Source: Penaeicola halotolerans
Lineage (GTDB): Bacteria; Bacteroidota; Bacteroidia; Cytophagales; Cyclobacteriaceae
Direction: 5' to 3'
Assembly: GCF_016464625.1 (NCBI RefSeq)
Contig: NZ_JAEAGO010000002.1
Coordinates: 558,001 to 622,000, forward strand
DNA: 64,000 nucleotides
The notes under the pieces are model-generated. The model did not search any database and had not been told where the DNA came from. It saw only the letters and a list, made by a program, of their open reading frames with translations. A program made the translations under genes and the position numbers. How positions within the stretch are numbered: position 1 is the stretch's first letter; every line of letters starts with the position of its first letter. Below, piece after piece: positions 43,784 through 52,802 of this stretch.

Positions 43784-44821
43784 ATGAGAGAGGATTATCT
43801 GAAGGGAGATGAAGGACATCTCAGTTCGCAAGACAAGGAAATAGAGAAAGCCCTGCGGCCGCTAAGTTTTGAGGACTTTACGGGACAGCATAAGGTGGTG
43901 GAAAACATCAAAATCTTCGTCTTGGCTGCTAAGAAAAGAGAAGAAACGCTAGATCATGTCCTGCTTCATGGCCCTCCAGGACTTGGTAAAACGACACTAA
44001 GTAATATCATAGCCAACGAATTAGGAGCTAATATCAAGATCACTTCAGGTCCTGTGCTTGATAAGCCAAGTGATCTTGCAGGTTTGTTGACCAATCTAGA
44101 GACAGGAGATGTCCTCTTCATAGATGAAATCCACCGACTCAACCCCATCGTGGAGGAATACCTTTACTCTGCCATGGAAGACTTTAGGATAGATATCATG
44201 CTAGACTCTGGTCCCAATGCACGCTCCGTGCAGATCGGCCTCAATCCATTTACTTTAGTGGGAGCGACCACTCGTTCAGGTCTCTTGACATCACCTTTGA
44301 GAGCCAGATTTGGGATCAATGCTCGACTTGAATATTATGATGCCAAGTTGCTCACGACCATCGTGCAGCGATCAGCTAGTATTTTACAAACACCTATAGA
44401 CGAAGCGGCAGCTTATGAAATCGCTCGCAGGAGTAGAGGGACGCCTCGTATTGCCAATATGCTCCTTAGAAGAACTAGGGACTTTGCAGAAGTCAAGGGC
44501 AGTGGCCGAATAGATGTAGCCATCGCACAGATCGCACTCAATGCACTAGATGTGGATGATCATGGTCTAGATGAAATGGATAATCGCATCTTGATGACCA
44601 TCATAGAAAAATTTAAAGGAGGACCTGTAGGACTCTCAACCATCGCTACTGCCTGTGGTGAGGAAGCTGAGACCATCGAGGAGGTATATGAGCCATTTCT
44701 GATCATGGAAGGTTTCATCAAACGCACTGCCAGAGGTCGTGAGGCGACTGATCTTGCGTATAAGCACTTGGGATTAAAACCTTTCAATAAAGGAGCGCAA
44801 CCAGGGCTCTTTGAATCTTAA
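43784..44821 (+). CDS. ruvB: Holliday junction branch migration helicase RuvB
   Basis: A AAA+ motor of about 345 residues that drives branch migration with RuvA. Signature [16 protein letters not shown]; Walker [11 protein letters not shown]; Walker [10 protein letters not shown]; sensor region [19 protein letters not shown]-terminal winged helix [27 protein letters not shown]. Complete. The ATG (MREDYLKGD) is chosen over a TTG 21 bases upstream. queG follows after three bases. Confidence 0.97.
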   Translation: MREDYLKGDEGHLSSQDKEIEKALRPLSFEDFTGQHKVVENIKIFVLAAKKREETLDHVLLHGPPGLGKTTLSNIIANELGANIKITSGPVLDKPSDLAGLLTNLETGDVLFIDEIHRLNPIVEEYLYSAMEDFRIDIMLDSGPNARSVQIGLNPFTLVGATTRSGLLTSPLRARFGINARLEYYDAKLLTTIVQRSASILQTPIDEAAAYEIARRSRGTPRIANMLLRRTRDFAEVKGSGRIDVAIAQIALNALDVDDHGLDEMDNRILMTIIEKFKGGPVGLSTIATACGEEAETIEEVYEPFLIMEGFIKRTARGREATDLAYKHLGLKPFNKGAQPGLFES

Positions 44822-44824
44822 GTG

Positions 44825-45745
44825 ATGTCTTATCAAGCCAAAAACAGTCAAATAGTCAAGGAAAAAGCCAGAGCTTTAGGTTTTGATTTTTGTGGAATTT
44901 CTAAAGCTGAATTTTTAGAAGAAGAAGCACCTAAGCTAGAGGCTTGGCTGAAGAGAGGCTATCAAGGTCAGATGCAGTATCTCGAAAATCACTTTGACAA
45001 AAGGCTAGATCCTAGGCTGCTCGTGGATGGAGCACAGTCTGTCATCTCATTGATCTACAATTACTATCCTGAAGAGAGGCAATCAAAGGATACTTTTCAA
45101 GTAGCAAAATACGCTTATGGAGAGGATTATCATTTTGTCATTAAAGACAAACTCAAAGAACTTCTCAGTCAGCTGCGAGGAGCGATAGGAGATATCCAAG
45201 GGAGAGTATTTGTAGACTCTGCTCCAGTGATGGAGCGTGCCTGGGCAGCCAAGAGTGGTCTCGGATGGATCGGTAAAAACAGTCTGCTGCTCAATAAACA
45301 AATGGGTAGTTTTTTCTTTTTGGCAGAACTCATCATAGACTTACCTTTAGAGCCAGATGGCCCTGTAAAAGATTATTGTGGCACTTGTACGCGCTGCGTA
45401 GATGCTTGCCCGACAGAGGCTATTCCGCTAGCTGGAGTAGTGGATGGTTCTCGCTGCATTTCATATTTTACCATAGAACTCAAAGAGGAGATTCCTCAGG
45501 AGGTCAAAGGGCAGTTTGGCGATTGGGTATTTGGATGTGATATCTGTCAGGATGTGTGTCCGTGGAATCGCTTCAGCAAGCCACACCAAGAATCGCGCTT
45601 CGAACCAGGTGAAATGATCTCTTGGACCAAAAATGACTGGAAGGAACTCACAGAAGAGACTTTCAACCAAGTTTTTAAAAACTCCCCACTCAAACGTAGC
45701 AAGTGGAAAGGACTCCAGCGAAATATAGATTTTCTTCAAGAATAA
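44825..45745 (+). CDS. queG: Epoxyqueuosine reductase
   Basis: A cobalamin- and Fe-S-dependent enzyme of about 306 residues that makes the last step of queuosine in tRNA wobble bases. [12 protein letters not shown] at the N-terminus, [20 protein letters not shown] and [10 protein letters not shown] (about 135-160), then two [4Fe-4S] motifs [16 protein letters not shown] and [14 protein letters not shown] start three bases after the ruvB stop; a GTG just before it is less likely. Followed by a hairpin terminator. Confidence 0.96.
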   Translation: MSYQAKNSQIVKEKARALGFDFCGISKAEFLEEEAPKLEAWLKRGYQGQMQYLENHFDKRLDPRLLVDGAQSVISLIYNYYPEERQSKDTFQVAKYAYGEDYHFVIKDKLKELLSQLRGAIGDIQGRVFVDSAPVMERAWAAKSGLGWIGKNSLLLNKQMGSFFFLAELIIDLPLEPDGPVKDYCGTCTRCVDACPTEAIPLAGVVDGSRCISYFTIELKEEIPQEVKGQFGDWVFGCDICQDVCPWNRFSKPHQESRFEPGEMISWTKNDWKELTEETFNQVFKNSPLKRSKWKGLQRNIDFLQE

Positions 45746-45760
45746 CAGACTTTTGACATA

Positions 45761-45792
45761 AAAAAGCCCGAAACAAATGTCTCGGGTTTTTT
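45761..45792. terminator. Bidirectional terminator between queG and the S9 peptidase gene
   Basis: Stem CCCGA / TCGGG, extendable by ACA/TGT inside, flanked by an A-run and a T-run. Fits termination from both sides. Confidence 0.7.
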
Positions 45793-45817
45793 GCTTCATT
45801 TAATCTATGGTTGTTGT

Positions 45818-48187
45818 TTACTCAAATTCATTTTTGTCATACAAGTCCATGTCTACTCCTCTGCGATAGTCACCCAATAGGTGCTCTGCAAAGTAGTACC
45901 ACATCATCGTATCAAAGTACTGCTGGTACTGTGCAAATCCATGCCTTCTTCCAGGCATGATGAACATGTCAAAACGTTTACCAGCCTTCACTAAAGCATC
46001 TGCTACACGCATGCTATTAGCAGGGTGTACATTATTATCCATGTCTCCATGTACAAGAAGCAAGTGACCTTTGAGGTTCTTGACTAGCTCAGCATTGGTT
46101 TTGATTTCAGATTTGAAAGTGATTTCTTCCACTTCTTCTTCTACACCTTCTTCGTTTTTCTTTTTCACTTTCTTTTTGACCTCTTTCACTCCGTGGTGTA
46201 CTTCACCCCACCAGATGTTGTAGATATTGTTGTCATGGTTACCAGCTGATGATACTGCTACTTTGTAGAAATCAGGATAAGTCAAAAGTGCAGCAGTAGA
46301 CATGAATCCACCTCCAGAGTGACCGAAGATACCTACTTTGTCTATATCGATGAAGTCATGCTTCATAGAGAGTTGCTCGAGTGCATATTTGTTATCCTCT
46401 AGCGGATAGTCTCTCATGTTGTCATAGCCATAAGTATGGTAATACTTAGATCTCTGTGGACTACCACCTCTCTGGCCTACAGCCACTACGATGAATCCAA
46501 GCTGAGAAAGCGGCACATTTCTACCTCTAGCACCCACGAAATTGAGCGGCACTGGCTCAGTTTGAGGCCCTGGATATACGTAGGTGATCACGGGATACTT
46601 CTTAGTAGAGTCGAAGTCAAATGGCTTCCACATCACACCATAGAGATCCGTAGCGCCATCAGCAGCCTTCACGGTAAACTTCTCTGGCATCTGGTAGCCA
46701 GCCTCCATGAGTCTACTAACATCAGCAGTCTCTAGTTTCATGACCACGCGACCTTCGCTGTCTCTAAGCACAGCTTCTGGGATCATATCTACTCTAGAGT
46801 AGTTGTCTACGAAGAAGTTGCTCTTGTCAGAAAAGTTAGCACTGTGGGTAGCGTCCTCAGGAGTGAGTAGTTTCTGGCCAGAGCCATCAAATCCTACTTT
46901 GTAGTGGATGCTGTAGTATGGGTCGATTCCTTTTTCTTTGCCAAAAGCATCGTAATAAATCACCCTCTTGAGGGTATCTATCTTCTGAATATCACCTACT
47001 ACAAAATAGCCATCAGTGATTTTATTTTTTAGCTTTCCATTAGCATCATAAAGGTAAAGTTGTCCCCAACCAGTGCGCTCAGACCACCAGATGATCTCTT
47101 TGCCCTCATTGATCAAGCCGACTTGCGCATAGCGTGTATTGAAGTAAGGCTTGCTTTCTTCCTCGATGAGTACTTGGACCTCACCTGTTTTGGTGTCAGC
47201 CTTGCAGAGCTCAATCTTAGACCAAGTACGATCTCTACGGATGAAATAAAGATAGTCTGAAGTTTTCATCGGCATGAAGAATCCTCCTCCTGAGCCAAAG
47301 TATGCACCGCCTAGAGACTGATCTTTCCACTTTTCTACATTGACTTTTACTTTGCTCTTATCTGCTACGTCAAAGATAAAGAGCTCCTCTTGTTGGATGT
47401 CTTTTTCCCCAGGCATAGGGTACTTATAAGTCTCTAGTGTAGGTCTGTCTTTGCCATAGCTATTGATGACCCATAGATCGCCTACCTTGCGCGAGTCAGT
47501 GCGTTTTACATACAGTTTCTTAGAGTCTTTAAACCACGTGGCTCTAGCTCTTACACGCTTGGTAGTAGTTGTATCACTATCACTTGCGCCATAGCTGTAG
47601 TATTTTTCACCATCATCTGTCAGCTGATACTCTACACTGTCACTATCTCCAGCCTTCATCAGATAGAGATTGTGATTTTTAGCAAAGGCTATCCATGTAC
47701 TGTCTGGAGAGTAGCTCGCCCAAAATTCTCTTTTTGGGCCTCTCTCTAGGCTGTCACCTTTGATGAGGGTACGATTATTTAGGTTATAAGTAAAACCGAT
47801 AGAATCCACATGAAAAGTGAAAAGCTTCTTATCCGTATCATACTTGAAGCCTTTTAGGTCTAGATTTTTAGAATTAAAAGGTCTGTTGAATGCTTCTGAA
47901 AGCTTAGCGGCCATGAATTCCTTATCGAAAAGTTCACGCTTAGTTTTAGCTACAGCATCTACGAAGTACCAGTTTTTACCATCACCCGTCTCAAACTCAT
48001 ACCAAAACTGATCAGTATCTTTGATCCAGTTGGCATTGACACTAGTACTACCGCTCATTTTTCGCATGTTCTCAGGGGAGAATTTATGAGCGAGTTTAAA
48101 GTTGGCTTGTCCCTGCGCCCATCCACTTGCTACAAATAGCAGCAGGATGATAGCGGTCAAGCTTTTGTGAGTAAAGATTTGCTTCAT
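45818..48187 (-). CDS. Exported S9 peptidase, dipeptidyl peptidase IV-like
   Basis: A 789-residue prolyl-oligopeptidase-family protein. The signal peptide ends SGWAQ. A beta-propeller (about 60-530, DPPIV N-terminal type) precedes an alpha/beta-hydrolase domain with Ser in IFGHSGGGFMS, Asp in HGDMDNNVHP and His in GRRHGF. All triad residues are present. The hydrolase domain has an unusual Lys/Glu-rich insertion (bases about 46110-46190) between the nucleophile and the Asp. It probably removes dipeptides from peptides outside the cell or in the periplasm. Confidence 0.92.
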   Translation of the reverse strand: MKQIFTHKSLTAIILLLFVASGWAQGQANFKLAHKFSPENMRKMSGSTSVNANWIKDTDQFWYEFETGDGKNWYFVDAVAKTKRELFDKEFMAAKLSEAFNRPFNSKNLDLKGFKYDTDKKLFTFHVDSIGFTYNLNNRTLIKGDSLERGPKREFWASYSPDSTWIAFAKNHNLYLMKAGDSDSVEYQLTDDGEKYYSYGASDSDTTTTKRVRARATWFKDSKKLYVKRTDSRKVGDLWVINSYGKDRPTLETYKYPMPGEKDIQQEELFIFDVADKSKVKVNVEKWKDQSLGGAYFGSGGGFFMPMKTSDYLYFIRRDRTWSKIELCKADTKTGEVQVLIEEESKPYFNTRYAQVGLINEGKEIIWWSERTGWGQLYLYDANGKLKNKITDGYFVVGDIQKIDTLKRVIYYDAFGKEKGIDPYYSIHYKVGFDGSGQKLLTPEDATHSANFSDKSNFFVDNYSRVDMIPEAVLRDSEGRVVMKLETADVSRLMEAGYQMPEKFTVKAADGATDLYGVMWKPFDFDSTKKYPVITYVYPGPQTEPVPLNFVGARGRNVPLSQLGFIVVAVGQRGGSPQRSKYYHTYGYDNMRDYPLEDNKYALEQLSMKHDFIDIDKVGIFGHSGGGFMSTAALLTYPDFYKVAVSSAGNHDNNIYNIWWGEVHHGVKEVKKKVKKKNEEGVEEEVEEITFKSEIKTNAELVKNLKGHLLLVHGDMDNNVHPANSMRVADALVKAGKRFDMFIMPGRRHGFAQYQQYFDTMMWYYFAEHLLGDYRRGVDMDLYDKNEFE

Positions 48188-48347
48188 ATTTTTTTGATTT
48201 GATTTATTTCAATAAGTCAGGAATATACTCAAGGAAAAGATCGGCTAGCCTAAATATTCTTTTAGTGGTTAGCTACTTATATATTTGGAGGATTGACTTT
48301 TCAACACTCAGAGAGTGAGTCTCATTTACCTCTCACGGAAATAAACT

Positions 48348-48376
48348 TTTGCACTTGCGGGGATTTGACTAATTTG
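48348..48376 (+). promoter_or_regulatory. Candidate Bacteroidota promoter for the M28 peptidase gene
   Basis: TTTG at 48348-48351 and TAATTTG at 48370-48376, 18 bases apart, match the -33/-7 pattern of Bacteroidota promoters (with a one-base-shorter -7 box). The ATG follows 26 bases later. It is the only candidate in this window with both boxes. Confidence 0.45.
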
Positions 48377-48402
48377 GATTCTATAAATAACACTTAACAG
48401 AC

Positions 48403-49875
48403 ATGAAAACCAACCCTCACATGAAGATAAGTCTAGGTATCTGCCTACTAGCAGGAGCACTTTGGGGCTGTGAAGCGCCTAAGGAAGACCTTGACACTGT
48501 CTTGACCAAAATCAATAAAGACGTATTGGCCAACTCCAAGGCTTATCAGACTCTAGAAGATGCTACAAGTACCATTGGACACAGGCTTACAGGTACAGCC
48601 AATGGCGCGGCAGCAGAAGAATATGCTTATAACCTATTCGCTTCATATGGTCTTGATGTCAAATATCAGCCATTTGAAGTGGTAAGCTGGACAAGAGGCA
48701 CTATAGAGACGCAGATAGGTGCCGAAGGTAAGCTAGAATATCTACCATCGGTGAGTTTGGCACATTCGCCAGTAGAGGCAGACGTGACGGGAGAGATCGT
48801 AGATATGGGTAATGGTATCCAAGCTGACTATGAAGCTAAGCCTGGGGCCGTCAAGGATAAAATCGCTTTGGTTTATATAGGCATACTGCCTGATAGCCCT
48901 GAAGGTACAAGCAATCTACATCGCTCTGAAAAAGCTAAGCTAGCGATAGACAATGGCGCTAAAGCGATCATCATTTACAATCAAGTAAAGGATAAAGTAC
49001 TCCTCACGGGTACTGCTTCTGTGGATGGGGATCTTATTCCTATCCCTGCAGTATGTATTGGCTATGAGGATGGCATAGCACTACGTGAAAAAATGAAAGC
49101 TCAAAAGCAATTTGCTCGAGTACAGATGACAAATACTTCTGCTCCGATAAAAGCTAGAAATGTCATCGCTACGATCAAAGGATCGGAACTTCCAGAGGAG
49201 AAAATCATCATCGGAGGTCACCTAGACAGCTGGGATTTGGCCACTGGTGCTACTGATAATGGATTGGGAACTTTCGCGATCATGGATATGGCGAGATCAT
49301 TTAAGCAGTTAGGTCTGAAGCCAAAGAGAACGATTGAGTTTATCATGTTTATGGGTGAAGAGCAAGGACTGCTCGGCTCAAGAGCATATGTCGAAGAGGC
49401 TAAGGCTAATGGCACACTTGATCAGGTGAAATACATGTTCAACCAAGATATGTCCGGAAACCCTATCGGGATGAATCTAGGTGGCAGAACGGAGGCGGAA
49501 GCTTTTTTCAAAGAGGTAGGTCAAAAAATCAATGGGATCGATTCGCTATACAGCAATTTAACCAGAACTGGCGCAGGGCTACATAGTGATCATCAGCCAT
49601 TCATGCTAGAAGGTGTGCCTACCATGTCACCTATTAGTAATTTGAATGCAGATATTTTTCTTTGCTATCATGCAGATTGTGATGACTTTGACTTGATCGT
49701 AGAGGAGCATATTCTTAATAATGTTCGATTTAGTGGGATGGTACTCTATGCGCTAGCTGATGCGGATCAGTTGCCTGCTGCTAAGCTTTCGGATGAAGAA
49801 ACAAAAACATTCATGCAAGAAAAGGGCTTGGAGCTCAAGCTTAGGCTTGGAGGAGATTGGAGATGGGGGATGTGA
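48403..49875 (+). CDS. M28 zinc peptidase lipoprotein with PA domain
   Basis: A 490-residue lipoprotein: signal ICLLAGALWGC with Cys about 23. A PA domain (about 130-245; GNGIQADYEAKPGAVKDKI) is inserted before the catalytic M28 core: GGHLDSWDLATGATDNG (His and Asp ligands), GEEQGLLGSRAY (catalytic and metal Glu), NQDMSGNP (Asp) and GLHSDHQPFML (His). All ligands are visible. Probably a surface or periplasmic aminopeptidase. A second ATG six codons on would also give a good signal peptide. Confidence 0.92.
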   Translation: MKTNPHMKISLGICLLAGALWGCEAPKEDLDTVLTKINKDVLANSKAYQTLEDATSTIGHRLTGTANGAAAEEYAYNLFASYGLDVKYQPFEVVSWTRGTIETQIGAEGKLEYLPSVSLAHSPVEADVTGEIVDMGNGIQADYEAKPGAVKDKIALVYIGILPDSPEGTSNLHRSEKAKLAIDNGAKAIIIYNQVKDKVLLTGTASVDGDLIPIPAVCIGYEDGIALREKMKAQKQFARVQMTNTSAPIKARNVIATIKGSELPEEKIIIGGHLDSWDLATGATDNGLGTFAIMDMARSFKQLGLKPKRTIEFIMFMGEEQGLLGSRAYVEEAKANGTLDQVKYMFNQDMSGNPIGMNLGGRTEAEAFFKEVGQKINGIDSLYSNLTRTGAGLHSDHQPFMLEGVPTMSPISNLNADIFLCYHADCDDFDLIVEEHILNNVRFSGMVLYALADADQLPAAKLSDEETKTFMQEKGLELKLRLGGDWRWGM

Positions 49876-49894
49876 TGATTCTCTAGCGGTCTGT

Positions 49895-49931
49895 AAACCT
49901 GAGTGTTAATCACTCAGGTTTTATTTTTTTA
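49895..49931 (+). terminator. Terminator after the M28 peptidase gene
   Basis: Perfect 11-bp stem AAACCTGAGTG / CACTCAGGTTT, loop TTAAT, followed by a long T-run. Confidence 0.9.
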
Positions 49932-50013
49932 TTCACACTTTACACAAAAGGTTTTATACTTTAATTTTTATTTAATATCATTATAAATCTAACGAGACAG
50001 TCCCAACCTAAAA

Positions 50014-50853
50014 ATGAAGATAATACTTGCGACTTCTGTCGCATTACTTTTTTGCTTATCAGCAAAAGGTCAAATCAGAGTTTATACTGAAAGGGCTTCA
50101 GATGAGTCGATTAATATTTTTTGTGAAAACACTACCGATTGTGTTTATACAATTGTTTTTGATTTTGATACCCTCCAAAATTTATCTTCAGATTCAGTAG
50201 GGGTCCAAGTGATCAAGCCAGGAATTGTTAAGCTTGCACAATTGACCAAGCTGCAGGCTGGTGAACCAGACAAATTGAGTTTTCGCCATCAGTTTTGGTT
50301 AGGCGATTACAGCCAATCTCCAGATAGCGAGTTTGTTTATTTGCTGCCCTATCCTGAAGGGGTCAAAGCAAAGGCACAAGACATTCGAAATATTGATCTC
50401 GATGACCTTTACCAAGAAAAGACCATTCGTTTTGTTTTCGAAGAAGAAGTAGCAGTCTGTGCTCCTCGAGCTGGAAAAGTTGTGGGAATCACCTCAGCTA
50501 CCCCATGTGAACATGGCTTATGTCTTCAAGAGGTAAACAGCATAGACATTCTTCATGGTGATGGTGCTATCACTACGCTCAAGATGATCAAAGATGGTTC
50601 TGTTAAAGTAAATTTAGGTCAGGAAGTCTTAGCTGGTCAAGTAGTAGCACTAAGTGAGCCAATAGTCAATGGCTCAGGCTATCAAGTATGCATGCATGTC
50701 AAGCACCTCATACAATCTCCATATCCTCATAGTAGATTAACTTATGCTTATTTATGGCCAGTATTTTTATCAGCTACAGCTGTTATGCCTATAGAAGAAG
50801 AGGGGCCTCATGAATCTGTGCACCCAGAAAGTGTTATACTTTCCAATAAGTAA
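50014..50853 (+). CDS. Exported degenerate M23-like (LytM-fold) protein
   Basis: A 279-residue exported protein (signal peptide ending SAKGQ). The middle and end align by eye with exported M23 proteins of Bacteroidota: YLLPYPEG, VAVCAPRAGKVVGI, DGAITTLKMIKDGSVKVNLG and GQEVLAGQVVALSE. The catalytic HxxxD is missing (VRF-type sequence instead), and the final HxH is replaced by CMH in YQVCMHVKHL. So it probably cannot hold zinc; a binding or regulatory role is possible, as for EnvC/NlpD-type pseudo-LytM proteins. Not recognised as a named family. Confidence 0.6.
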   Translation: MKIILATSVALLFCLSAKGQIRVYTERASDESINIFCENTTDCVYTIVFDFDTLQNLSSDSVGVQVIKPGIVKLAQLTKLQAGEPDKLSFRHQFWLGDYSQSPDSEFVYLLPYPEGVKAKAQDIRNIDLDDLYQEKTIRFVFEEEVAVCAPRAGKVVGITSATPCEHGLCLQEVNSIDILHGDGAITTLKMIKDGSVKVNLGQEVLAGQVVALSEPIVNGSGYQVCMHVKHLIQSPYPHSRLTYAYLWPVFLSATAVMPIEEEGPHESVHPESVILSNK

Positions 50854-50856
50854 TCT

Positions 50857-51759
50857 TTATCGTTTTCTATTACCAAGCCACACCCCAAAAACGATAGCAG
50901 CCATTCCTACATAATGTCCAAATAGGATACGTTCACCATCAAATATTCCCCACATGATCGCTACTATGGGGATCAAGTAAGTCACGCTGCTTGCAAATAC
51001 AGGAGTAGTGACTTTTACGATCTTATTGAATAAAATCAGGGCTATGGCTGTCCCCATTACACCTAAAAGCACGATAAATCCTGCTGCTCTCAGTCCACCT
51101 TCGGCATGGATCAGTTTGAAAGAAAAGTCTGTACCCATAAGCAAATATCCCGCTGCAAATGGTAAAACGAGTGCTAAAGAAATGGACGTGATATCAAGTG
51201 GTTTGATATTGACTAAGAAGTATTTGATCAGGTTCAAGTTGAGACCATAGCAAATGGTGGCTAATAGTACATAGAAAGCATAGCTATTGATATCACCTAA
51301 GTCCATCAGGTTGCTCCCTGGCTTGACTAATATAAGTAAAGTCACCCCTATAAATGCAATCATAAGTCCTATCGCGTTGCGCTGTGTGATGCGTGCTTTG
51401 AAAAATATAGCTCCCATGATGATCACAAACATCGGAGTGAGGGCATTGAGCACCCCTGTCAAAGAGCTGTTGAGTTGGGTCTGCGCTTTAGCAAAAAGAA
51501 ATGCAGGAAAGAAACTACCTACAAGCCCTATGACAAAAAGGTTTTTCCAATCCTTAAGACTTAGATTTTTTAGTTTGGGCAGTGAAAAAGGCAGTAGAAC
51601 TACAGCTGCAGCGAGTATCCTCAACCCACCTACTTCTCCTGGAGAGTAGACGAGCAAGCCTCTTTTGATCAAAATAAACGAACTACCCCAGATCAGAGCT
51701 AGTAAAATCAAAAGTCCCCAACCTTGGAGACTTTCCTTTGAGGAGCTAGTATCCTGCAT
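50857..51759 (-). CDS. DMT-superfamily transporter (EamA)
   Basis: A 300-residue inner-membrane protein with about ten hydrophobic helices and two EamA repeats: LILLALIWGSSFILIKRGLL at the start of the first, GVMGTAIALILFNKIV and YLIPIVAIMWGIFDGERI in the second. Family members export amino acids or other metabolites; the substrate is unknown. It converges with the M23-like gene, leaving three bases between stops and no terminator. Confidence 0.88.
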   Translation of the reverse strand: MQDTSSSKESLQGWGLLILLALIWGSSFILIKRGLLVYSPGEVGGLRILAAAVVLLPFSLPKLKNLSLKDWKNLFVIGLVGSFFPAFLFAKAQTQLNSSLTGVLNALTPMFVIIMGAIFFKARITQRNAIGLMIAFIGVTLLILVKPGSNLMDLGDINSYAFYVLLATICYGLNLNLIKYFLVNIKPLDITSISLALVLPFAAGYLLMGTDFSFKLIHAEGGLRAAGFIVLLGVMGTAIALILFNKIVKVTTPVFASSVTYLIPIVAIMWGIFDGERILFGHYVGMAAIVFGVWLGNRKR

Positions 51760-51768
51760 TTTTCTTAA

Positions 51769-52764
51769 TTATTCTGCTGTGTATACTCCTGAAAAAACCT
51801 CCTCTATCTCGGCCAAAGTCTGGTAAACATCTTCGATAGTCAGCGCTTCTACTAGGCGCATTCTATAAGGTTTGAAATTAGGAATTCCTCTAAAGTAATT
51901 GGTATAGTGTCTTCTCATTTCTAAGATCCCTAGTTTTTCACCCTTCCATTCTACTGAGAAGTCAAAGTGCTTTTTGGCTACTTTGATACGCTCTTTTAGG
52001 TCTGGGCCAGGGAGAAGTTCTCCAGTAGCGAAGTGATGCTTGATCTCATTAAATATCCATGGGTAACCTATCGCAGCACGACCGATCATCATACCATCTA
52101 CGCCATATTTGTCTCTATATTCTTTAGCTTTTTGGGGGCTGTCGATATCTCCATTGCCAAACACGGGGATGTGGATATCTTGACAGTTTTTGACTTCGGC
52201 TAGATAGGACCAGTCAGCTTCACCTTTGTACATTTGCTTGCGTGTACGGGCGTGAATGCTGATAGCTTGGATACCTACATCTTGGAGCCTGCGAACCACT
52301 TCTACGATGCGGATAGTATTTTCGTCCCAGCCTAAGCGTGTTTTTACTGTCACTGGTATATTGACACGCTTGACGATTTCAGCAGTCATTCTCACCATCT
52401 TATCGATATCTAGAAGGATGCCTGCGCCTGCACCTTTACAGGCTACTTTGTTTACAGGACAGCCATAGTTGATGTCAAGTATCTCTGGTCCTGCTGCTTC
52501 AGCTATAGCAGCTGCTTCTCGCATAGACTCTATTTCATTGCCAAAGATCTGGATGCCGATAGGACGCTCATAGTCATAGATATCGAGTTTTTGCACACTT
52601 TTATCAGCATGGCGGATCAGTCCGTCTGCTGCGATAAACTCTGTGTACATCAAATCTGCCCCATTTTCCTTACATACTGCTCTAAATGGCGGATCACTGA
52701 CGTCCTCCATCGGAGCGAGTAATAGGGGAAATTCACCCAATTCTAAGTTTCCTATCTTTACCAC
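51769..52764 (-). CDS. dusB: tRNA-dihydrouridine synthase B-like
   Basis: A FMN enzyme of about 332 residues that reduces uridine in tRNA. LLLAPMEDVSDPPFR (about 14-28), the catalytic Cys in NYGCPVNKVACKGAGAG, VKTRLGWDE, ISIHARTRKQMYKG and GNGDIDSPQKA fit the DusB group. I prefer a GTG start giving VKIGNLELGEFP, the usual DusB N-terminus. The ATG at 52800 would add 12 unconserved residues and leave only two bases to the divergent CPBP gene. Confidence 0.92.
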   Translation of the reverse strand: MVKIGNLELGEFPLLLAPMEDVSDPPFRAVCKENGADLMYTEFIAADGLIRHADKSVQKLDIYDYERPIGIQIFGNEIESMREAAAIAEAAGPEILDINYGCPVNKVACKGAGAGILLDIDKMVRMTAEIVKRVNIPVTVKTRLGWDENTIRIVEVVRRLQDVGIQAISIHARTRKQMYKGEADWSYLAEVKNCQDIHIPVFGNGDIDSPQKAKEYRDKYGVDGMMIGRAAIGYPWIFNEIKHHFATGELLPGPDLKERIKVAKKHFDFSVEWKGEKLGILEMRRHYTNYFRGIPNFKPYRMRLVEALTIEDVYQTLAEIEEVFSGVYTAE

Positions 52765-52802
52765 CTGTATTTTGAAATTTTGCTGTAAATTTACTGTCAA
52801 TT

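Noticed and set aside
48305-48317. CACTC / GAGTG stem-loop in the 215-base gap before the M28 gene
   Set aside because: Short five-base stem, no T-run and not near either gene end; probably chance.
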